Source: Shewanella profunda
GTDB taxonomy: Bacteria > Pseudomonadota > Gammaproteobacteria > Enterobacterales > Shewanellaceae
Reading direction: 5' to 3'
Length of the DNA: 64,000 bases
NCBI RefSeq assembly: GCF_023283765.1
Contig: NZ_JAKILG010000016.1
Location: 1-64,000 of the forward strand
The translations under genes were made by a program, and so were the position numbers. Each line of letters begins with the position of its first letter. The first letter of the stretch is position 1. Positions 1-10,356 of the stretch are shown piece by piece. The notes below the pieces were generated by a model. The model saw nothing but the letters and a program-made list of their open reading frames with translations, had not been told where the DNA came from and did not search any database.

Positions 1-1
1 A

Positions 2-103
2 ACGGGTGTAGTAGGTTGGGAGCGGTTATGGGAAGGATGGTTCAAACTGCAAACCATCCTTGAAGGCTACGAATTGGCTCTATCTCTTGAGCACGAGATG
101 TGA
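2..103 (+). CDS. 3' end of an unidentified gene (partial)
   Basis: An open frame enters from the left edge and ends at TGA 101-103, giving 33 residues rich in Trp, Leu and Glu (…WERLWEGWFKLQTILEGYEL…). The composition and position would fit the C-terminus of a transposase, possibly IS4-like, but I cannot identify it. An 8-bp inverted repeat (83-90 with 104-111) spans its stop codon and could be a terminator stem or an element end. Confidence 0.35.
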   Translation, partial: TGVVGWERLWEGWFKLQTILEGYELALSLEHEM

Positions 104-150
104 TCAAGAGACAGGCTACTGCGGGTATTTTTTTACTCTAAATAAACTTT

Positions 151-978
151 TCAATCACATAATGGTGCGCAAAGAGCTAAAAAATGAGTCATTGCCGCGC
201 TATTAGCCAATATCCGTTGATCAAAATTTTGCAGTGCTGGCGTTTCAGTACAAGCACCAACTCTTGCACCACTGCGAACCAAACAAGCCTCAAATGAAGT
301 ATCAAAATGGTTGAAGATCAAACCGTCCTTTACGGGACAACCATCTATCTCACCGTCAGCCGCAATGGGGAAATATCCCGCTAATGTATCGCGCAAGTCG
401 AGACTAAAACGTCCAGGCACTTGGCTTGGCTCAAAAGAATACACATAGGCTTCATGACTTAACACATCTTCATGGCAGGTCAAAATACCATCTCGACTCG
501 CGGCAATCAGTAGCTGAGCATGTTCGAGCAGTAATTTACCTTCTATCGATGTGGTTTCATTCGCCTTTGGCTTACCGTTTTCAAACACAAATCCACGGTT
601 AGGGTTTTCACCAAACTTGTTGAATCTATGACCGCGATGAAATCCAGTGGGGTTCACTAGGGGCAGTAAACTTAAGTTAACTCGCTCAAATAACTCGGTC
701 GAAGCTTCACTTAAAAAGTGCAGTAACCCCCATGGCCCAGCGGACTCTTCACCGTGAAATCCTGCACTGATCAATAAAGACGGTAAGCCCGATTTAGCGG
801 CAGGAGATTGATATAAACTCACACTGTATTTGCCTACTTCACCCAATGTCTTATCAACCATGCCCAAACGGGACATTTCCTGCTCAAGCAGTAGATAAAA
901 ATTATCAATATCAGTGCTTTCACAGTTAAAAATATCGCTTTTCCACTGAAATGATTCGAACGGAGATCTGCTTACCAT
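151..978 (-). CDS. M14-type zinc carboxypeptidase / aspartoacylase-like hydrolase
   Basis: A 275-residue cytosolic metallohydrolase of the M14 superfamily. HGEE at residues 75-78 gives the first zinc His and Glu, the NPTGF segment near 109-113 and NPNRGF near 125-130 form the substrate-binding part, the CHED at 168-171 supplies the third zinc ligand, and the Glu in the TETP segment (about 245) is the expected general acid/base. There is no signal peptide, so it probably trims cytosolic peptides or amino-acid conjugates; the real substrate cannot be read from sequence. It is transcribed alone, away from the M16 pair. Succinylglutamate desuccinylase-like activity is the alternative. Confidence 0.8.
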   Translation of the reverse strand: MVSRSPFESFQWKSDIFNCESTDIDNFYLLLEQEMSRLGMVDKTLGEVGKYSVSLYQSPAAKSGLPSLLISAGFHGEESAGPWGLLHFLSEASTELFERVNLSLLPLVNPTGFHRGHRFNKFGENPNRGFVFENGKPKANETTSIEGKLLLEHAQLLIAASRDGILTCHEDVLSHEAYVYSFEPSQVPGRFSLDLRDTLAGYFPIAADGEIDGCPVKDGLIFNHFDTSFEACLVRSGARVGACTETPALQNFDQRILANSAAMTHFLALCAPLCD

Positions 979-1148
979 ATCTTGTACTTATGCCAGAAAA
1001 AGAACTGTGCCATCATAGCAGTTCTTTTAGAAAACTGAATGATATTCAACTGAATTCGATGAAATCCGACGAGTCACTGACTTTACCGTACCCCCCATCA
1101 AGGATAACAAAGTAAAGAGCGACATTTTTAACCAAGGCAGAAAGCATA

Positions 1149-2564
1149 ATGAAAATCCATATGGGCATTTATATCGCCCTCGTGACCAGTATTTTAAGCT
1201 CAGAACTTAACGCCCAATGTCTGATTGAAGGTGCCAGCGGCTTATATGAGCTAGAGTCAAAAATAGAAACTTACACCTTAGCCAATGGCCTAACGGTACG
1301 TTTATTAGCTTTAGAAAATAAACAAACCGTTACTGTCGCCAGTCAATTGAGCCTAGGTTCCCGTAACGAATCCCAAGGACAAACGGGTTACGCCCATTTA
1401 TTTGAACATATGCTATTTAAGGGCAGCGAACATGCTCCCGGTGATACCTATGCACAAAAGCTCAGTGCCCTAGGCGCTCGTTTTAATGCAAGTACTCATT
1501 TCGACTACACCAATTACTATGTCACCCTCCCGAGTCAAGCGCTCGAACTCGGCCTTTATCTTGAGGCTGACCGATTTATTCGCCCGAGTCTTAGTACGAC
1601 TACCGTCAAAAATCAGCAGGAAACGGTACTGCAAGAAATGGCACAAACGATAGACAATCAGCCCTATGTGCGCAGTGCAATGGAGTTTTTACTCACCCAA
1701 GTGAAAGATACTCCCTACGGCCACGGTATTATTGGCAGTCGCGATGATATCACCCATGCCACACCTGAAAGCCTAATTGCCTTTCATCAAAGCTATTATC
1801 GCCCCGATGCGATGCAGTTATCCCTTGTCGGAAAACTCAACCCTGAGGCGAAAGACTGGATAGCTGAATATTTTGCGACTTGGCCTAAGCCTAAGGTTGG
1901 CGAACCTAAATTTGCTCCGTTAACCATCCAGCCAAAACATATACATGCCGAACTCATTGATGAACGAGGCCCTTGGCCTGGGGTATTACTCGCTTGGCAT
2001 ACAGTAGGTAAAGGTCATTCCGATGCAGCGGCGATAACGTTGCTCGAAGCCTATTTATTCCAAAATACCAACAGCCAGCTGGCTAAACTTAGCCAGCATA
2101 ATCCTGCACAAATGCTCAATTACTCTCTTCCCTTTGAGCTAGAAAACCACGGAATAACCAATCTAGTACTAGTGCCAAGAGCACGTACCTCACTCGATGC
2201 CTTAGTTGAAAAAGTGTTGAAACTCGTAGCACAAGCACAGCAGCAACCCATTGATGAGGAAGATTTATGCACACTTAAACAGGGATGGTTAAACAATCGA
2301 TTACAGCAGCTGGACGACACTCAAGCACTCGCTACACAGCTCTCGGCAACATCTAAGCCGGATCAAACCCATCCCTTAACGGCGCAGTGGGAACAGATTA
2401 ATGCCGTCACGGCCAGCGATATCCAAAACGCAGCAAAACAATATCTCACCCAAGACTATGTGCGAGTAGATCTATTGCCACCTTGGTATATTCGCTGGGG
2501 GAAAACCCTACTGGAATGGCTACCTGATAGTATGAGTGACAGCTTGGAGGATGCGGCATTATGA
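1149..2564 (+). CDS. M16 family zinc metalloprotease, active subunit
   Basis: 471 residues. A signal peptide covers about residues 1-22, so the protein is exported. The inverted zinc motif HxxEH (HLFEH) lies at 83-87 within the typical M16 context, with the third ligand Glu expected about 75 residues on. Its stop overlaps the start of the next M16 gene by 4 bp (ATGA), indicating translational coupling and a heteromeric active/inactive protease, as is common for bacterial M16B pairs. It probably degrades periplasmic peptides or misfolded segments. Confidence 0.9.
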   Translation: MKIHMGIYIALVTSILSSELNAQCLIEGASGLYELESKIETYTLANGLTVRLLALENKQTVTVASQLSLGSRNESQGQTGYAHLFEHMLFKGSEHAPGDTYAQKLSALGARFNASTHFDYTNYYVTLPSQALELGLYLEADRFIRPSLSTTTVKNQQETVLQEMAQTIDNQPYVRSAMEFLLTQVKDTPYGHGIIGSRDDITHATPESLIAFHQSYYRPDAMQLSLVGKLNPEAKDWIAEYFATWPKPKVGEPKFAPLTIQPKHIHAELIDERGPWPGVLLAWHTVGKGHSDAAAITLLEAYLFQNTNSQLAKLSQHNPAQMLNYSLPFELENHGITNLVLVPRARTSLDALVEKVLKLVAQAQQQPIDEEDLCTLKQGWLNNRLQQLDDTQALATQLSATSKPDQTHPLTAQWEQINAVTASDIQNAAKQYLTQDYVRVDLLPPWYIRWGKTLLEWLPDSMSDSLEDAAL

Positions 2565-4081
2565 CCAACAAAGGTATTCTAACTAGTCCAATATATGACC
2601 CACTACGCAGCTTAATGCCCTGCGTTATTGCTCTATTGCTCAGTGCTTGCCAACAGACACAAATGGTTTTCACCCCAACCGAAGCACCAAACTTAGCGAG
2701 CTTTGAAACTCAAAATACGTTACCTAAAGTGGATGCTATAATGCCCACAATGGATAGCGTATATGCAGAGGAATTCCATGAAGCACTGCAGTTACCCTAT
2801 CACCTACAGAGAGTCTTTGGGGCAAAAGTCGATAACATAGCAACCAACAGGTTAAGCTTAACGGCTGTGAGCCCGAAAATACCCTTTGTTAATCCGGATA
2901 TTCTGCAACTCGCTTTTCAAGAAAAAGCCCAAGCCTTAGCAATGGCGAGCAATGATCCCTGTTTTGAGACACTTGAAATTCGAGTTACCCTGCACAGCAT
3001 TAATTTAAGCCTCACTTGCCCTGCCAATATTAATCACCTTTATGGTCAATTAGTGCAATTTTGGCAACCAGAGACTTTTACGGCATATTCAAGTGCACCT
3101 GTAGAGATCGATAATATCCGTCGTCGGCTTAAGCTCAACAAACACTTAAACGCCTTTAGTGGCGCCGAGATAGATAAGGTTTGGCGGGATAAATTACTGG
3201 GGCAGACCCATCCCTATAACCAAGCCATCAACAATGAAACCCTGTTCGATACACTGACCTTAGGACAACTACAACAGATCCAACTGCAGGCAACAATGCA
3301 GGCAACAATGCAGGCTGAGTGGCACTTATTTATTCCAGAACAATATGATAATAAAGCTAATTTTGATATTCAGAATAGCCTATCCCTTTGGCCTATCAAT
3401 ACTAAACCCATTTATTCCAATCAAATTCTACCTCCGAAAAACCCACAGCGGACGAAGAAGATTTACCTGATTGATGCTCCTGGCAGCGTACAGACTCAAG
3501 TTCGTCTTGGTTATGCCTTAGATACACAGCAATTCAGCCCACGGCAAATAACCTTAAGCTGCCGCAGTTTAGCCGCACTACTGGGCCGTAGTTTTTCGGG
3601 CAGACTCTATTATGATTTACGGGAAAAACGTGGTCTCACCTATGGTATTTACGGCCAATGCACCAATGCACCTCTCTCTAGCAGTATCAAATTTTATGGC
3701 AGCACAGCCATAGAACACACAGGGGCTTTTGTGGTGGGCATATTAGATCACCTCGCACTCGTTAAAACGCAAACTGCCAGCCAAGGCGAAATCGATACAC
3801 TTAAAACCTATTTAATTGGTGAGGATTTGCTTATCCAAGACAACAAGATACAGCGAGAAAGCCACTATATTCATCAACTGGCGACTGGTTTTACTCAGGC
3901 AGAAGCACTGAAGCTAAATGCAGAGTTGCAAGCCCTATCGCCCACAAGACTGCAACAGTTAGCAAACGGGGCTTTTAGGGAAGAACCTTTGATTATTTTA
4001 CGGGGCGATGCCGATAGGATAATCCCCGACTTAGAAACTAAGCTACCTGAATGGCAGCTTGAAAAGGTCAAGGCAAACTAG
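2561..4081 (+). CDS. M16 family protease-like lipoprotein, inactive partner
   Basis: 506 residues. A hydrophobic leader ends in the lipobox LLSAC, with the lipidated Cys at about residue 30, so this subunit should be membrane-anchored. No HxxEH is present, but the second-half signature of M16 proteins (SGRLYYDLREKRGLTYGIY, about 347-365), which gives substrate-binding Arg/Tyr residues, is intact. This matches the catalytically silent half of an M16B heterodimer whose active partner is the overlapping upstream gene. A 12-bp perfect in-frame duplication at 3286-3309 adds a second QATM unit. zapE follows 10 bp later. Confidence 0.87.
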   Translation: MTNKGILTSPIYDPLRSLMPCVIALLLSACQQTQMVFTPTEAPNLASFETQNTLPKVDAIMPTMDSVYAEEFHEALQLPYHLQRVFGAKVDNIATNRLSLTAVSPKIPFVNPDILQLAFQEKAQALAMASNDPCFETLEIRVTLHSINLSLTCPANINHLYGQLVQFWQPETFTAYSSAPVEIDNIRRRLKLNKHLNAFSGAEIDKVWRDKLLGQTHPYNQAINNETLFDTLTLGQLQQIQLQATMQATMQAEWHLFIPEQYDNKANFDIQNSLSLWPINTKPIYSNQILPPKNPQRTKKIYLIDAPGSVQTQVRLGYALDTQQFSPRQITLSCRSLAALLGRSFSGRLYYDLREKRGLTYGIYGQCTNAPLSSSIKFYGSTAIEHTGAFVVGILDHLALVKTQTASQGEIDTLKTYLIGEDLLIQDNKIQRESHYIHQLATGFTQAEALKLNAELQALSPTRLQQLANGAFREEPLIILRGDADRIIPDLETKLPEWQLEKVKAN

Positions 4082-4090
4082 GTCGAGAAT

Positions 4091-5305
4091 ATGGCTAACA
4101 CTATGCTTTTTAATCAATTAATCACTAAAAATACCAGTATATCTCCGCTGCCCGTTTATCAAGCCAAAGTTGGAGTAGATTTGGTTGAAGATCCCGCACA
4201 GCAACAGGCCGTTTTAGCCCTAGAAGATCTATTCCATCAACTGACTTTAAACCCTAAAAATACCAGCCAGAAACAACACTCTCAAATTAAAGGCCTGTAT
4301 TTATGGGGCGATGTAGGTCGGGGCAAAACTTTTCTGATGGATTTATTTTTCGATTGTTTGCCAACAGACGGAAAGTTAAGACTGCATTTTCACCGATTTA
4401 TGGCACGGATCCACCAAGCACTGCGGGAACACTCTGGCAAACGAGATCCCTTAACACTTATCGCCAAAAACCTAGCCAAAGATTGCAAAATACTTTGTTT
4501 CGATGAGTTTTTTGTCTCGGATATTGGCGATGCCATGATACTTGCGGGATTATTTGAGTGCCTATTCGAACAAGGCGTGGTACTGGTTGCTACCTCAAAT
4601 ATTCCTATTGAGCGCTTATATGAAAATGGTTTAGCTAGACACAGATTTTTGCCCTGTATTGCCCTGCTGCAAACACACACTCAAATGCTGCATCTCGATG
4701 GTGCCCAAGACCATAGAATGCAACCCCTAAACACTGAGCGGAGTTCAGGTGCAATTGCTGTAACTTCTCGTAATATTAGCCTTATAGGAATGCTGGATTT
4801 TGAAAAAACATTTAGTAAGTTGACCCAAGATTCGCCCTATATTAGCCATACCAACCTCACCATCTGCAACCGTGAAATCCCTGTGATCCGCGCCACTGTA
4901 GATCAGGCTGAACGAACCGTCGCGTGGTTCGACTTTTACGCCCTATGTGACGGTCCAAGATCACAGCTAGATTACATCGAAATCGCCAGTCGATTTAACA
5001 CCTTAATGGTCAGTGACGTCCCTAAACTGGGCGGTGAAGTCAAAGGTTGGATCCGCGCAAGGGGCACTGAAGACGGAACAGGTGAAAATCAAGCTGCAAC
5101 CACGGGCGAGCGTAAACTCTCCTATGCCACCAACGATGATCCAGCGCGGCGTTTTATCAGCTTAATCGATGAGTTATACGATCAAAACGTGGCCCTATAC
5201 CTCAGCTGCGAAGTCCCGCTTACCGAACTCTACCAAGGCGGGGCACTCAGTTTTGAATTCCGCCGCACCTACAGTCGATTAATTGAAATGAGCCGAAGTG
5301 ACTAG
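4091..5305 (+). CDS. zapE: Cell division AAA-type ATPase ZapE (AFG1 family)
   Basis: 404 residues of the AFG1/ZapE family: Walker A GDVGRGKT at 73-80, Walker B CFDEFFVSD near 136-144, and the family C-terminal FEFRRTYSRLIEM. In E. coli, ZapE associates with the Z-ring and matters under heat or low oxygen. The gene lies 10 bp after the M16 lipoprotein gene on the same strand, so it is likely cotranscribed. Confidence 0.92.
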   Translation: MANTMLFNQLITKNTSISPLPVYQAKVGVDLVEDPAQQQAVLALEDLFHQLTLNPKNTSQKQHSQIKGLYLWGDVGRGKTFLMDLFFDCLPTDGKLRLHFHRFMARIHQALREHSGKRDPLTLIAKNLAKDCKILCFDEFFVSDIGDAMILAGLFECLFEQGVVLVATSNIPIERLYENGLARHRFLPCIALLQTHTQMLHLDGAQDHRMQPLNTERSSGAIAVTSRNISLIGMLDFEKTFSKLTQDSPYISHTNLTICNREIPVIRATVDQAERTVAWFDFYALCDGPRSQLDYIEIASRFNTLMVSDVPKLGGEVKGWIRARGTEDGTGENQAATTGERKLSYATNDDPARRFISLIDELYDQNVALYLSCEVPLTELYQGGALSFEFRRTYSRLIEMSRSD

Positions 5306-5722
5306 GGCGTCAATCTGCATATTCAGCACTGCTCTGTAACAGAAAATCGGCGACAAGAGAATTTGTAATGCTCTGGTCAAAGCCCTCAAAGCCCTCCGTA
5401 ACATGCTGCTTATAGCACTTACGGCATTCAAACAGTATTTCGTAAGGTTAATTCCATTTTATGTAATTAGCGGGTTTAACATAATGCCTCCACTAGTCCA
5501 TAGCATTAACCATCGAAATATCTCTCATTGATCACAAAAAATATATTGATTAGTTTTTTTAAAATAATCTAGAAACGCTTGACTATACTAAAAGGAGTTG
5601 TAGTCACAATGAATATTTCTAGGTCAAAAATATAATGATCACTTAAAGCAACAATATAAATATAACTAATAAATTCAATAAACTACCCTTGAAACCTGAG
5701 TTGTATAAAAAGAGGTATCATA
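5306..5722 (+). other. Intergenic region upstream of the chemoreceptor
   Basis: About 417 bp, AT-rich in its second half, without a convincing ORF or RNA. A TATACT at 5584-5589 could be a -10 box, but no matching -35 is clear. No strong terminator was seen after zapE. It most likely holds the promoter and long leader of the chemoreceptor gene. Confidence 0.4.
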
Positions 5723-7876
5723 ATGAAATTCAAATCAATAAAAACAAAAATTGCATTTTCTGCAGGTGTCGGAATGCTTCTGACGGCTTCGATATTGGTC
5801 GTCTATAATATTTATTCTACAACGATCAATAATCAGCATATTAATGAGACTGTATCTTCATTAGTCGAACGTATCACCCTTGATAAAATGCAAAGTGTGG
5901 CTTCTGAATATGCACAATCTATTAGTCGACGACTAGAAAAGGGGATGCAGACAGCTCAAACATTAGCAGACACTGCAAGTGCAACACATACGGGTACAAC
6001 CAATATACTTAATCGCAATATATTCAATAACATGTTGAATGAAGCGCTCAAAAGCAACCCTGATTTAAATGGTACATACAGTTGCTGGGAGCCAAATAAA
6101 TTCGATAATAATGATGCCCAAAATCTTAATGGGGAAGAGGGTAACAACAGTGAAACTGGGCGTTTCACACCTTATTGGGTCCGAAATAGTAGTACTTTAA
6201 ATGTGCAATCACTCGTGGAATATAATTCTACTGATAAACATCCCAATGGCATTATTAAAGGTGCTTGGTATCAAAATCCACAAAAGGATCGTCGCCAGAC
6301 CGTAACAGCACCATTACCTTATATTGTCCAAGGGAAAAATGTGTGGTTAGCCACTCTATCGGTTCCTGTGATTGTCAATGACCGATTTTTAGGGGTAACA
6401 GGGGCTGACTATAATCTCGATTTTGTACAAAAAGTGAGTGAACAGGTCGCCGATGCTATCTACCCCAATAAGGCCGATGTCTCCATTATTACCGCAGATG
6501 GTTTAGTCATCGCCGCCAGCAAACAACCCAGTGCGATTGGTAAACCCGTAGATAATCTCTACAACAAAGAAGCTGATAAAATTCGTGATTTGATGCGCCG
6601 AGGTGAAAAAGCCATCTATACCGATGAAACAACAGGCCTGTTGCACGTCTTGAATCCAATAACATTAGGCACTAGTACCACCCAATGGGGAATACTGATT
6701 AGGCTTGAAAAGGATTTAGTATTTAGTGATGTTAATGCAATGTCACAACAAATTGACGAGAACAACGCTAAGAATACTTATTGGCAAATCTTTATAGGCT
6801 TATTGGTTTCCATCATTGCGATAGTTGCAATGCTTCTCATCGCACAGAGCCTAACGAAACCCATTCTTGCTGCCGTTGATATGGCAAAAACCATTGCCCA
6901 AGGCCAATTTGATAAACGCTTACGCTACCAAAGTGAAGATGAAATTGGGCAACTTGCTGTAGCTCTAGATGGAATGGCTGACACTTTACATTCTCATGTC
7001 ATGGTTGCGGATCACATTGCAAGAGGCGACCTTAACCAAGATGTAACAATGGCTTCTAAAAATGATCAGCTCGGACAAGCTCTCAATCAAATGATCCTCG
7101 ATCTAAACAACCTGGTTGGACAAATTCGGCAACGTTCAGAACACATTGGAAATAATGCAGATAAAGTTTCAGCCATGAGCCACGATCTTGCTAGCGGAGC
7201 TACCGAATCAGCCTCTGCTGTAACAGAAATTAGTGCGACAGTAACACAGATTGCAGCTCAGATTAGACAAAGTGCCAACCATGCTGACAAAGCCAGTTTA
7301 TTGTCAACACAGTCTGCACAAGCCGCCGAAAGTGGTAATTCGTTAATGCTAGAATTGCAAGGAGCCATGAAGGAAATTGAAGCTTCAGGAACAGATATTA
7401 ACAACATCATCACGACTATTGAATCTATCGCAACACAGACAAATTTACTTGCATTAAATGCTGCAATTGAAGCTGCACGTGCCGGTGAACAAGGAAGAGG
7501 GTTTGCTGTTGTTGCAGATGAAGTTCGCAAGTTAGCTGGACGCAGTTCTGATGCGGTAAAACAAACGGCAGCATTGATAAACATATCAGCCCAACGTACA
7601 CAAAAAGGGATCCAGTTGTCCCAAGAGACCGCCGAGGTATTATCTGGCATTGTTCAAAATACTGGGGCTGTCGCAGGCTTAGTGCATACGATTGCTGAAG
7701 CTGCGAATGAACAATCTTCCGGAGCAGATCAGGTCAGCATCGGAATTAATCAAATTGATGAGGTAACCCATCAAAACAGCCAAACGTCAGAAAATTGTGC
7801 TTTAGCGGCTCGTGAACTTTCAGAGCTATCAATTCAACTCACTAATTTACTCGGCCAATTCAAACTTAAAAGATAA
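5723..7876 (+). CDS. Methyl-accepting chemotaxis protein with dCache sensor
   Basis: 717 residues. TM1 is about 9-30, a long periplasmic double-Cache region about 35-345, TM2 about 355-375, then HAMP (about 375-430) and the cytoplasmic signalling domain. The kinase-contact hairpin tip is conserved around 570-605 ([20 protein letters not shown]). It senses an extracytoplasmic small molecule and controls CheA; the ligand, often an amino or organic acid for this Cache class, is unknown. An intrinsic terminator follows. Single-gene unit. Confidence 0.95.
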   Translation: MKFKSIKTKIAFSAGVGMLLTASILVVYNIYSTTINNQHINETVSSLVERITLDKMQSVASEYAQSISRRLEKGMQTAQTLADTASATHTGTTNILNRNIFNNMLNEALKSNPDLNGTYSCWEPNKFDNNDAQNLNGEEGNNSETGRFTPYWVRNSSTLNVQSLVEYNSTDKHPNGIIKGAWYQNPQKDRRQTVTAPLPYIVQGKNVWLATLSVPVIVNDRFLGVTGADYNLDFVQKVSEQVADAIYPNKADVSIITADGLVIAASKQPSAIGKPVDNLYNKEADKIRDLMRRGEKAIYTDETTGLLHVLNPITLGTSTTQWGILIRLEKDLVFSDVNAMSQQIDENNAKNTYWQIFIGLLVSIIAIVAMLLIAQSLTKPILAAVDMAKTIAQGQFDKRLRYQSEDEIGQLAVALDGMADTLHSHVMVADHIARGDLNQDVTMASKNDQLGQALNQMILDLNNLVGQIRQRSEHIGNNADKVSAMSHDLASGATESASAVTEISATVTQIAAQIRQSANHADKASLLSTQSAQAAESGNSLMLELQGAMKEIEASGTDINNIITTIESIATQTNLLALNAAIEAARAGEQGRGFAVVADEVRKLAGRSSDAVKQTAALINISAQRTQKGIQLSQETAEVLSGIVQNTGAVAGLVHTIAEAANEQSSGADQVSIGINQIDEVTHQNSQTSENCALAARELSELSIQLTNLLGQFKLKR

Positions 7877-7897
7877 GGGTGGGACTGTTTGTCGATT

Positions 7898-7935
7898 GGT
7901 AACTAGCTAAAATTTGAGCTAGTTACCTCTTTTTC
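7898..7935 (+). terminator. Intrinsic terminator after the chemoreceptor
   Basis: Perfect 11-bp stem (7898-7908 with 7917-7927) with an 8-nt loop, followed by a T-rich tract. Confidence 0.85.
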
Positions 7936-8060
7936 TAGGGACTTAGGGGCTATCCGTTTAAATTTGAGTCAGTTTAAATTTGAGCTAAATCGTAATATTA
8001 CAAGGATAAATAAATCATCCCAACTAAGTAAATGTTCCTAATTATGCGTCGACCCGCCAC

Positions 8061-8094
8061 AAAAAGCCCGTCTTGGAACCCCACGACGGGCTTT
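8061..8094 (-). terminator. Intrinsic terminator after the LysR gene
   Basis: 10-bp perfect stem (8063-8072 with 8085-8094). Read on the minus strand it ends in a T5 run. Just beyond it, at 8099-8122, an 8-bp unit GTTTCTGC is repeated three times. Confidence 0.75.
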
Positions 8095-8159
8095 ATCCGT
8101 TTCTGCGTTTCTGCGTTTCTGCGTTTGACACAATCTTAGGTGTTAACTATTTAAAACAG

Positions 8160-9161
8160 TTAGTTAGATGCGGTATTGCTTACACAATTAAAGCGCATTG
8201 CCAATTCACTGATATCAGTCGCAACCCACTCTGGCTCAATACATTCGGCTAAATGTGCTGCCATAAAATCCACCAGTTGCATGGCGGCATAGGGTAAACG
8301 GCGATCTTTGCGACTAACCAGATACCAGTTACTTTCGAGCGGAAAACCCGTAACGGGTAGAATAGCGGGCTTTTCCCGCCCTTCTTGCAGCGTGTGCGCT
8401 GAAATCACTGATAAACCTAAGCCCGATGCTACGCTGAGGCGTATGGCTTCATTGCTCTCGATTTGCATAGTATCACCTAGGGTGATGCCTTGAGCGCTAC
8501 ACCAAGACTCGAACATCAAGCGAGTGGCGGAGCCCGGTTCGCGCACGATAAAACGCTCATTCTTCAGCTCGTTAAAATTCAGTTGTTCACGGCCAACCGC
8601 CCAGTGATCTTGAGGTGCAATCAGTTGCAGCGGGTTTTTAATGATGCGTGCGGATAACACATTATCGCCACTTGGGGGATGGCTAAACAGGTATAAATCA
8701 TCTTCTTGATGCTCAAACCGCCCTAGCACATGGGCGCGATTACCAATATTAAGAGTCACTTTAACCTGTGGAAACTGACGATAAAACGCGCCTAAAATCC
8801 GTGGTAATACGTACTTTGCTGTGGTGACTATGCCAATATTGATATGACCCACGCTACCGCCTTTTGCCTGCTGCATAAAAGCTTCAAAATCTTCAAAACG
8901 ACTCAAGGTATCGCATGCAGCGCGATAAAACTCATTGCCTACCAAAGTAGGCGACATTCGTCCCTCACGGCTCTCAAGTAATGGCTCACCCAAAATATCG
9001 GCCAGCTTCTTAAGTTGCAATGAAACCGTCGGCTGAGTTAAGTGCAAGACCCTTGCTGCTGCGGAAATATTGCCCAGCCGAACAACCTGCACATACACCT
9101 GTAATAAACGAAAACTTAAATGCCGCAGTTTAAATTGAGTCGATGATGAACGCTTATCCAT
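8160..9161 (-). CDS. LysR-type regulator, CbbR/CmpR-like, of the bicarbonate permease
   Basis: 333 residues. The N-terminal winged helix-turn-helix (about 18-75, ISAAARVLHLTQPTVSLQLK) is followed by a LysR effector domain. The protein resembles regulators of carbon fixation or inorganic-carbon uptake (CbbR/CmpR group). It is divergent from an SbtA-type permease, the usual LysR arrangement, so that permease is the likely target. A 16-bp palindrome at 9160-9175 begins at its start codon and may be an autoregulatory site. Confidence 0.87.
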   Translation of the reverse strand: MDKRSSSTQFKLRHLSFRLLQVYVQVVRLGNISAAARVLHLTQPTVSLQLKKLADILGEPLLESREGRMSPTLVGNEFYRAACDTLSRFEDFEAFMQQAKGGSVGHINIGIVTTAKYVLPRILGAFYRQFPQVKVTLNIGNRAHVLGRFEHQEDDLYLFSHPPSGDNVLSARIIKNPLQLIAPQDHWAVGREQLNFNELKNERFIVREPGSATRLMFESWCSAQGITLGDTMQIESNEAIRLSVASGLGLSVISAHTLQEGREKPAILPVTGFPLESNWYLVSRKDRRLPYAAMQLVDFMAAHLAECIEPEWVATDISELAMRFNCVSNTASN

Positions 9162-9175
9162 AGATAATTATCTAT
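9160..9175. promoter_or_regulatory. Palindrome in the LysR/permease divergent region
   Basis: ATAGATAATTATCTAT is a perfect 16-bp palindrome at the LysR start codon. It contains the T-N11-A spacing typical of LysR sites and could be bound for autorepression. Activity is inferred. Confidence 0.5.
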
Positions 9176-9299
9176 ACCTAAGTAGTAAACAATTTATTTT
9201 TCAATATAACTAATTAGGCTCAAAATCACCAGTAATCAGGATCACTCGACCATTCACCGTGTGCTGCACGGCGTAAAAGTCAAAACTAATGAGATACTT

Positions 9300-10259
9300 A
9301 TGCCCGATATTGTGATTGCCTTCTTCGCTTTAGGTTTATTAGCTGGCCTCGTGAAGTCAGATCTTAAAGTCCCACCGGCTATTTATGAAACCTTATCTAT
9401 TTTGTTGATGCTCACTTTGGGCTTAAAGGGTGGAATGTCACTCCATGGGCACACCCAACACCTGGTGTTCAGCGAGCTCTTAGCCGTGATTGCCTTAGGT
9501 TTAATCATTCCATTAGTCCTATATCCAGTATTAACCCAACTGGTACGCATAGGCCGCACCGATGCCATTAGCATTGCCGCCCATTATGGCTCCGTCAGCG
9601 CGGGCACTTTTGCGGTAGTCATGGCGATGGTGGAAAATGCTGGACTCACCTTAAGACCTGAAACAACACTGTATTTAGTGCTACTCGAACTACCCGCAAT
9701 TATTGTGATGCTCTGGCTACATAGATATTTAAGCGCTAAAAATCCTACTGAAACAATACCCAAAGGAGAAGTGCAATCAAACGTATTGCACGAAGCCTTA
9801 ACCAGTCGCGGCGTTGTACTGCTCCTTGGTGGTGTGGTGATTGGTTGGCTCTATGGCCCAACAGGGCTTGCGCCGCTTACACCTGTGCTACTCGGTGGTT
9901 TTAAAACCTTGTTAGCCTTATTTCTACTCGAAATGGGTTTAGTCACGGCCAAGGTATGCTTACCTCTGCCTCTTAAACAATGGCGTTTATTAGTGTTTGC
10001 CGCGGTGATCCCCTTTGTTTTGGCTTGGTGCGGAATAGGTGTGGGTTTATGGTTAGATTTACCCTCAGGCAGCATTTTGGTATTGGCGGCCTTAAGTGCT
10101 AGCGCATCCTATATTGCGGCACCAGCAGCCATTCGTGCGGCCATACCCGAGGCCAATATTGGCTTAGCAATGCTAGCCTCACTAGGTATTACCTTTCCAA
10201 TAAACGTACTTATTGGCCTGCCTTTATACCAACATTGGATTGCACTTATCACGGCCTAG
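9300..10259 (+). CDS. SbtA-type sodium-dependent bicarbonate permease family protein
   Basis: 319 residues from ATG 9300; a GTG 39 bp upstream is in frame but adds an unlikely polar tail before the first membrane helix. About ten hydrophobic segments fill the protein, and the two halves resemble each other, as in SbtA. Family members import HCO3- with Na+ in cyanobacteria; in heterotrophs like this one the role may be supplying bicarbonate for carboxylations. No SbtB-like PII gene is adjacent, so the usual regulatory partner is missing. Confidence 0.85.
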   Translation: MPDIVIAFFALGLLAGLVKSDLKVPPAIYETLSILLMLTLGLKGGMSLHGHTQHLVFSELLAVIALGLIIPLVLYPVLTQLVRIGRTDAISIAAHYGSVSAGTFAVVMAMVENAGLTLRPETTLYLVLLELPAIIVMLWLHRYLSAKNPTETIPKGEVQSNVLHEALTSRGVVLLLGGVVIGWLYGPTGLAPLTPVLLGGFKTLLALFLLEMGLVTAKVCLPLPLKQWRLLVFAAVIPFVLAWCGIGVGLWLDLPSGSILVLAALSASASYIAAPAAIRAAIPEANIGLAMLASLGITFPINVLIGLPLYQHWIALITA

Positions 10260-10288
10260 GGACAACTTCTAACTTGATACTAGGGCGT

Positions 10289-10320
10289 ATGAATAGGGGA
10301 ACATGAGTTCCCCTATTCAT
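10289..10320. terminator. Hairpin between convergent permease and cyclase genes
   Basis: Perfect 14-bp inverted repeat (10289-10302 with 10307-10320) with an ATGA loop between two convergent genes. It lacks a strong T run on either side, so it may act with Rho or as an mRNA 3' stabiliser. Confidence 0.65.
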
Positions 10321-10356
10321 AATGCAGATTTGCTAATCCATGCTAACTTCGGATAT

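Noticed and set aside
9261..9299. GTG start for the SbtA-type gene
   Set aside because: It adds 13 polar residues before the first membrane helix and has no ribosome site; ATG 9300 fits the family.
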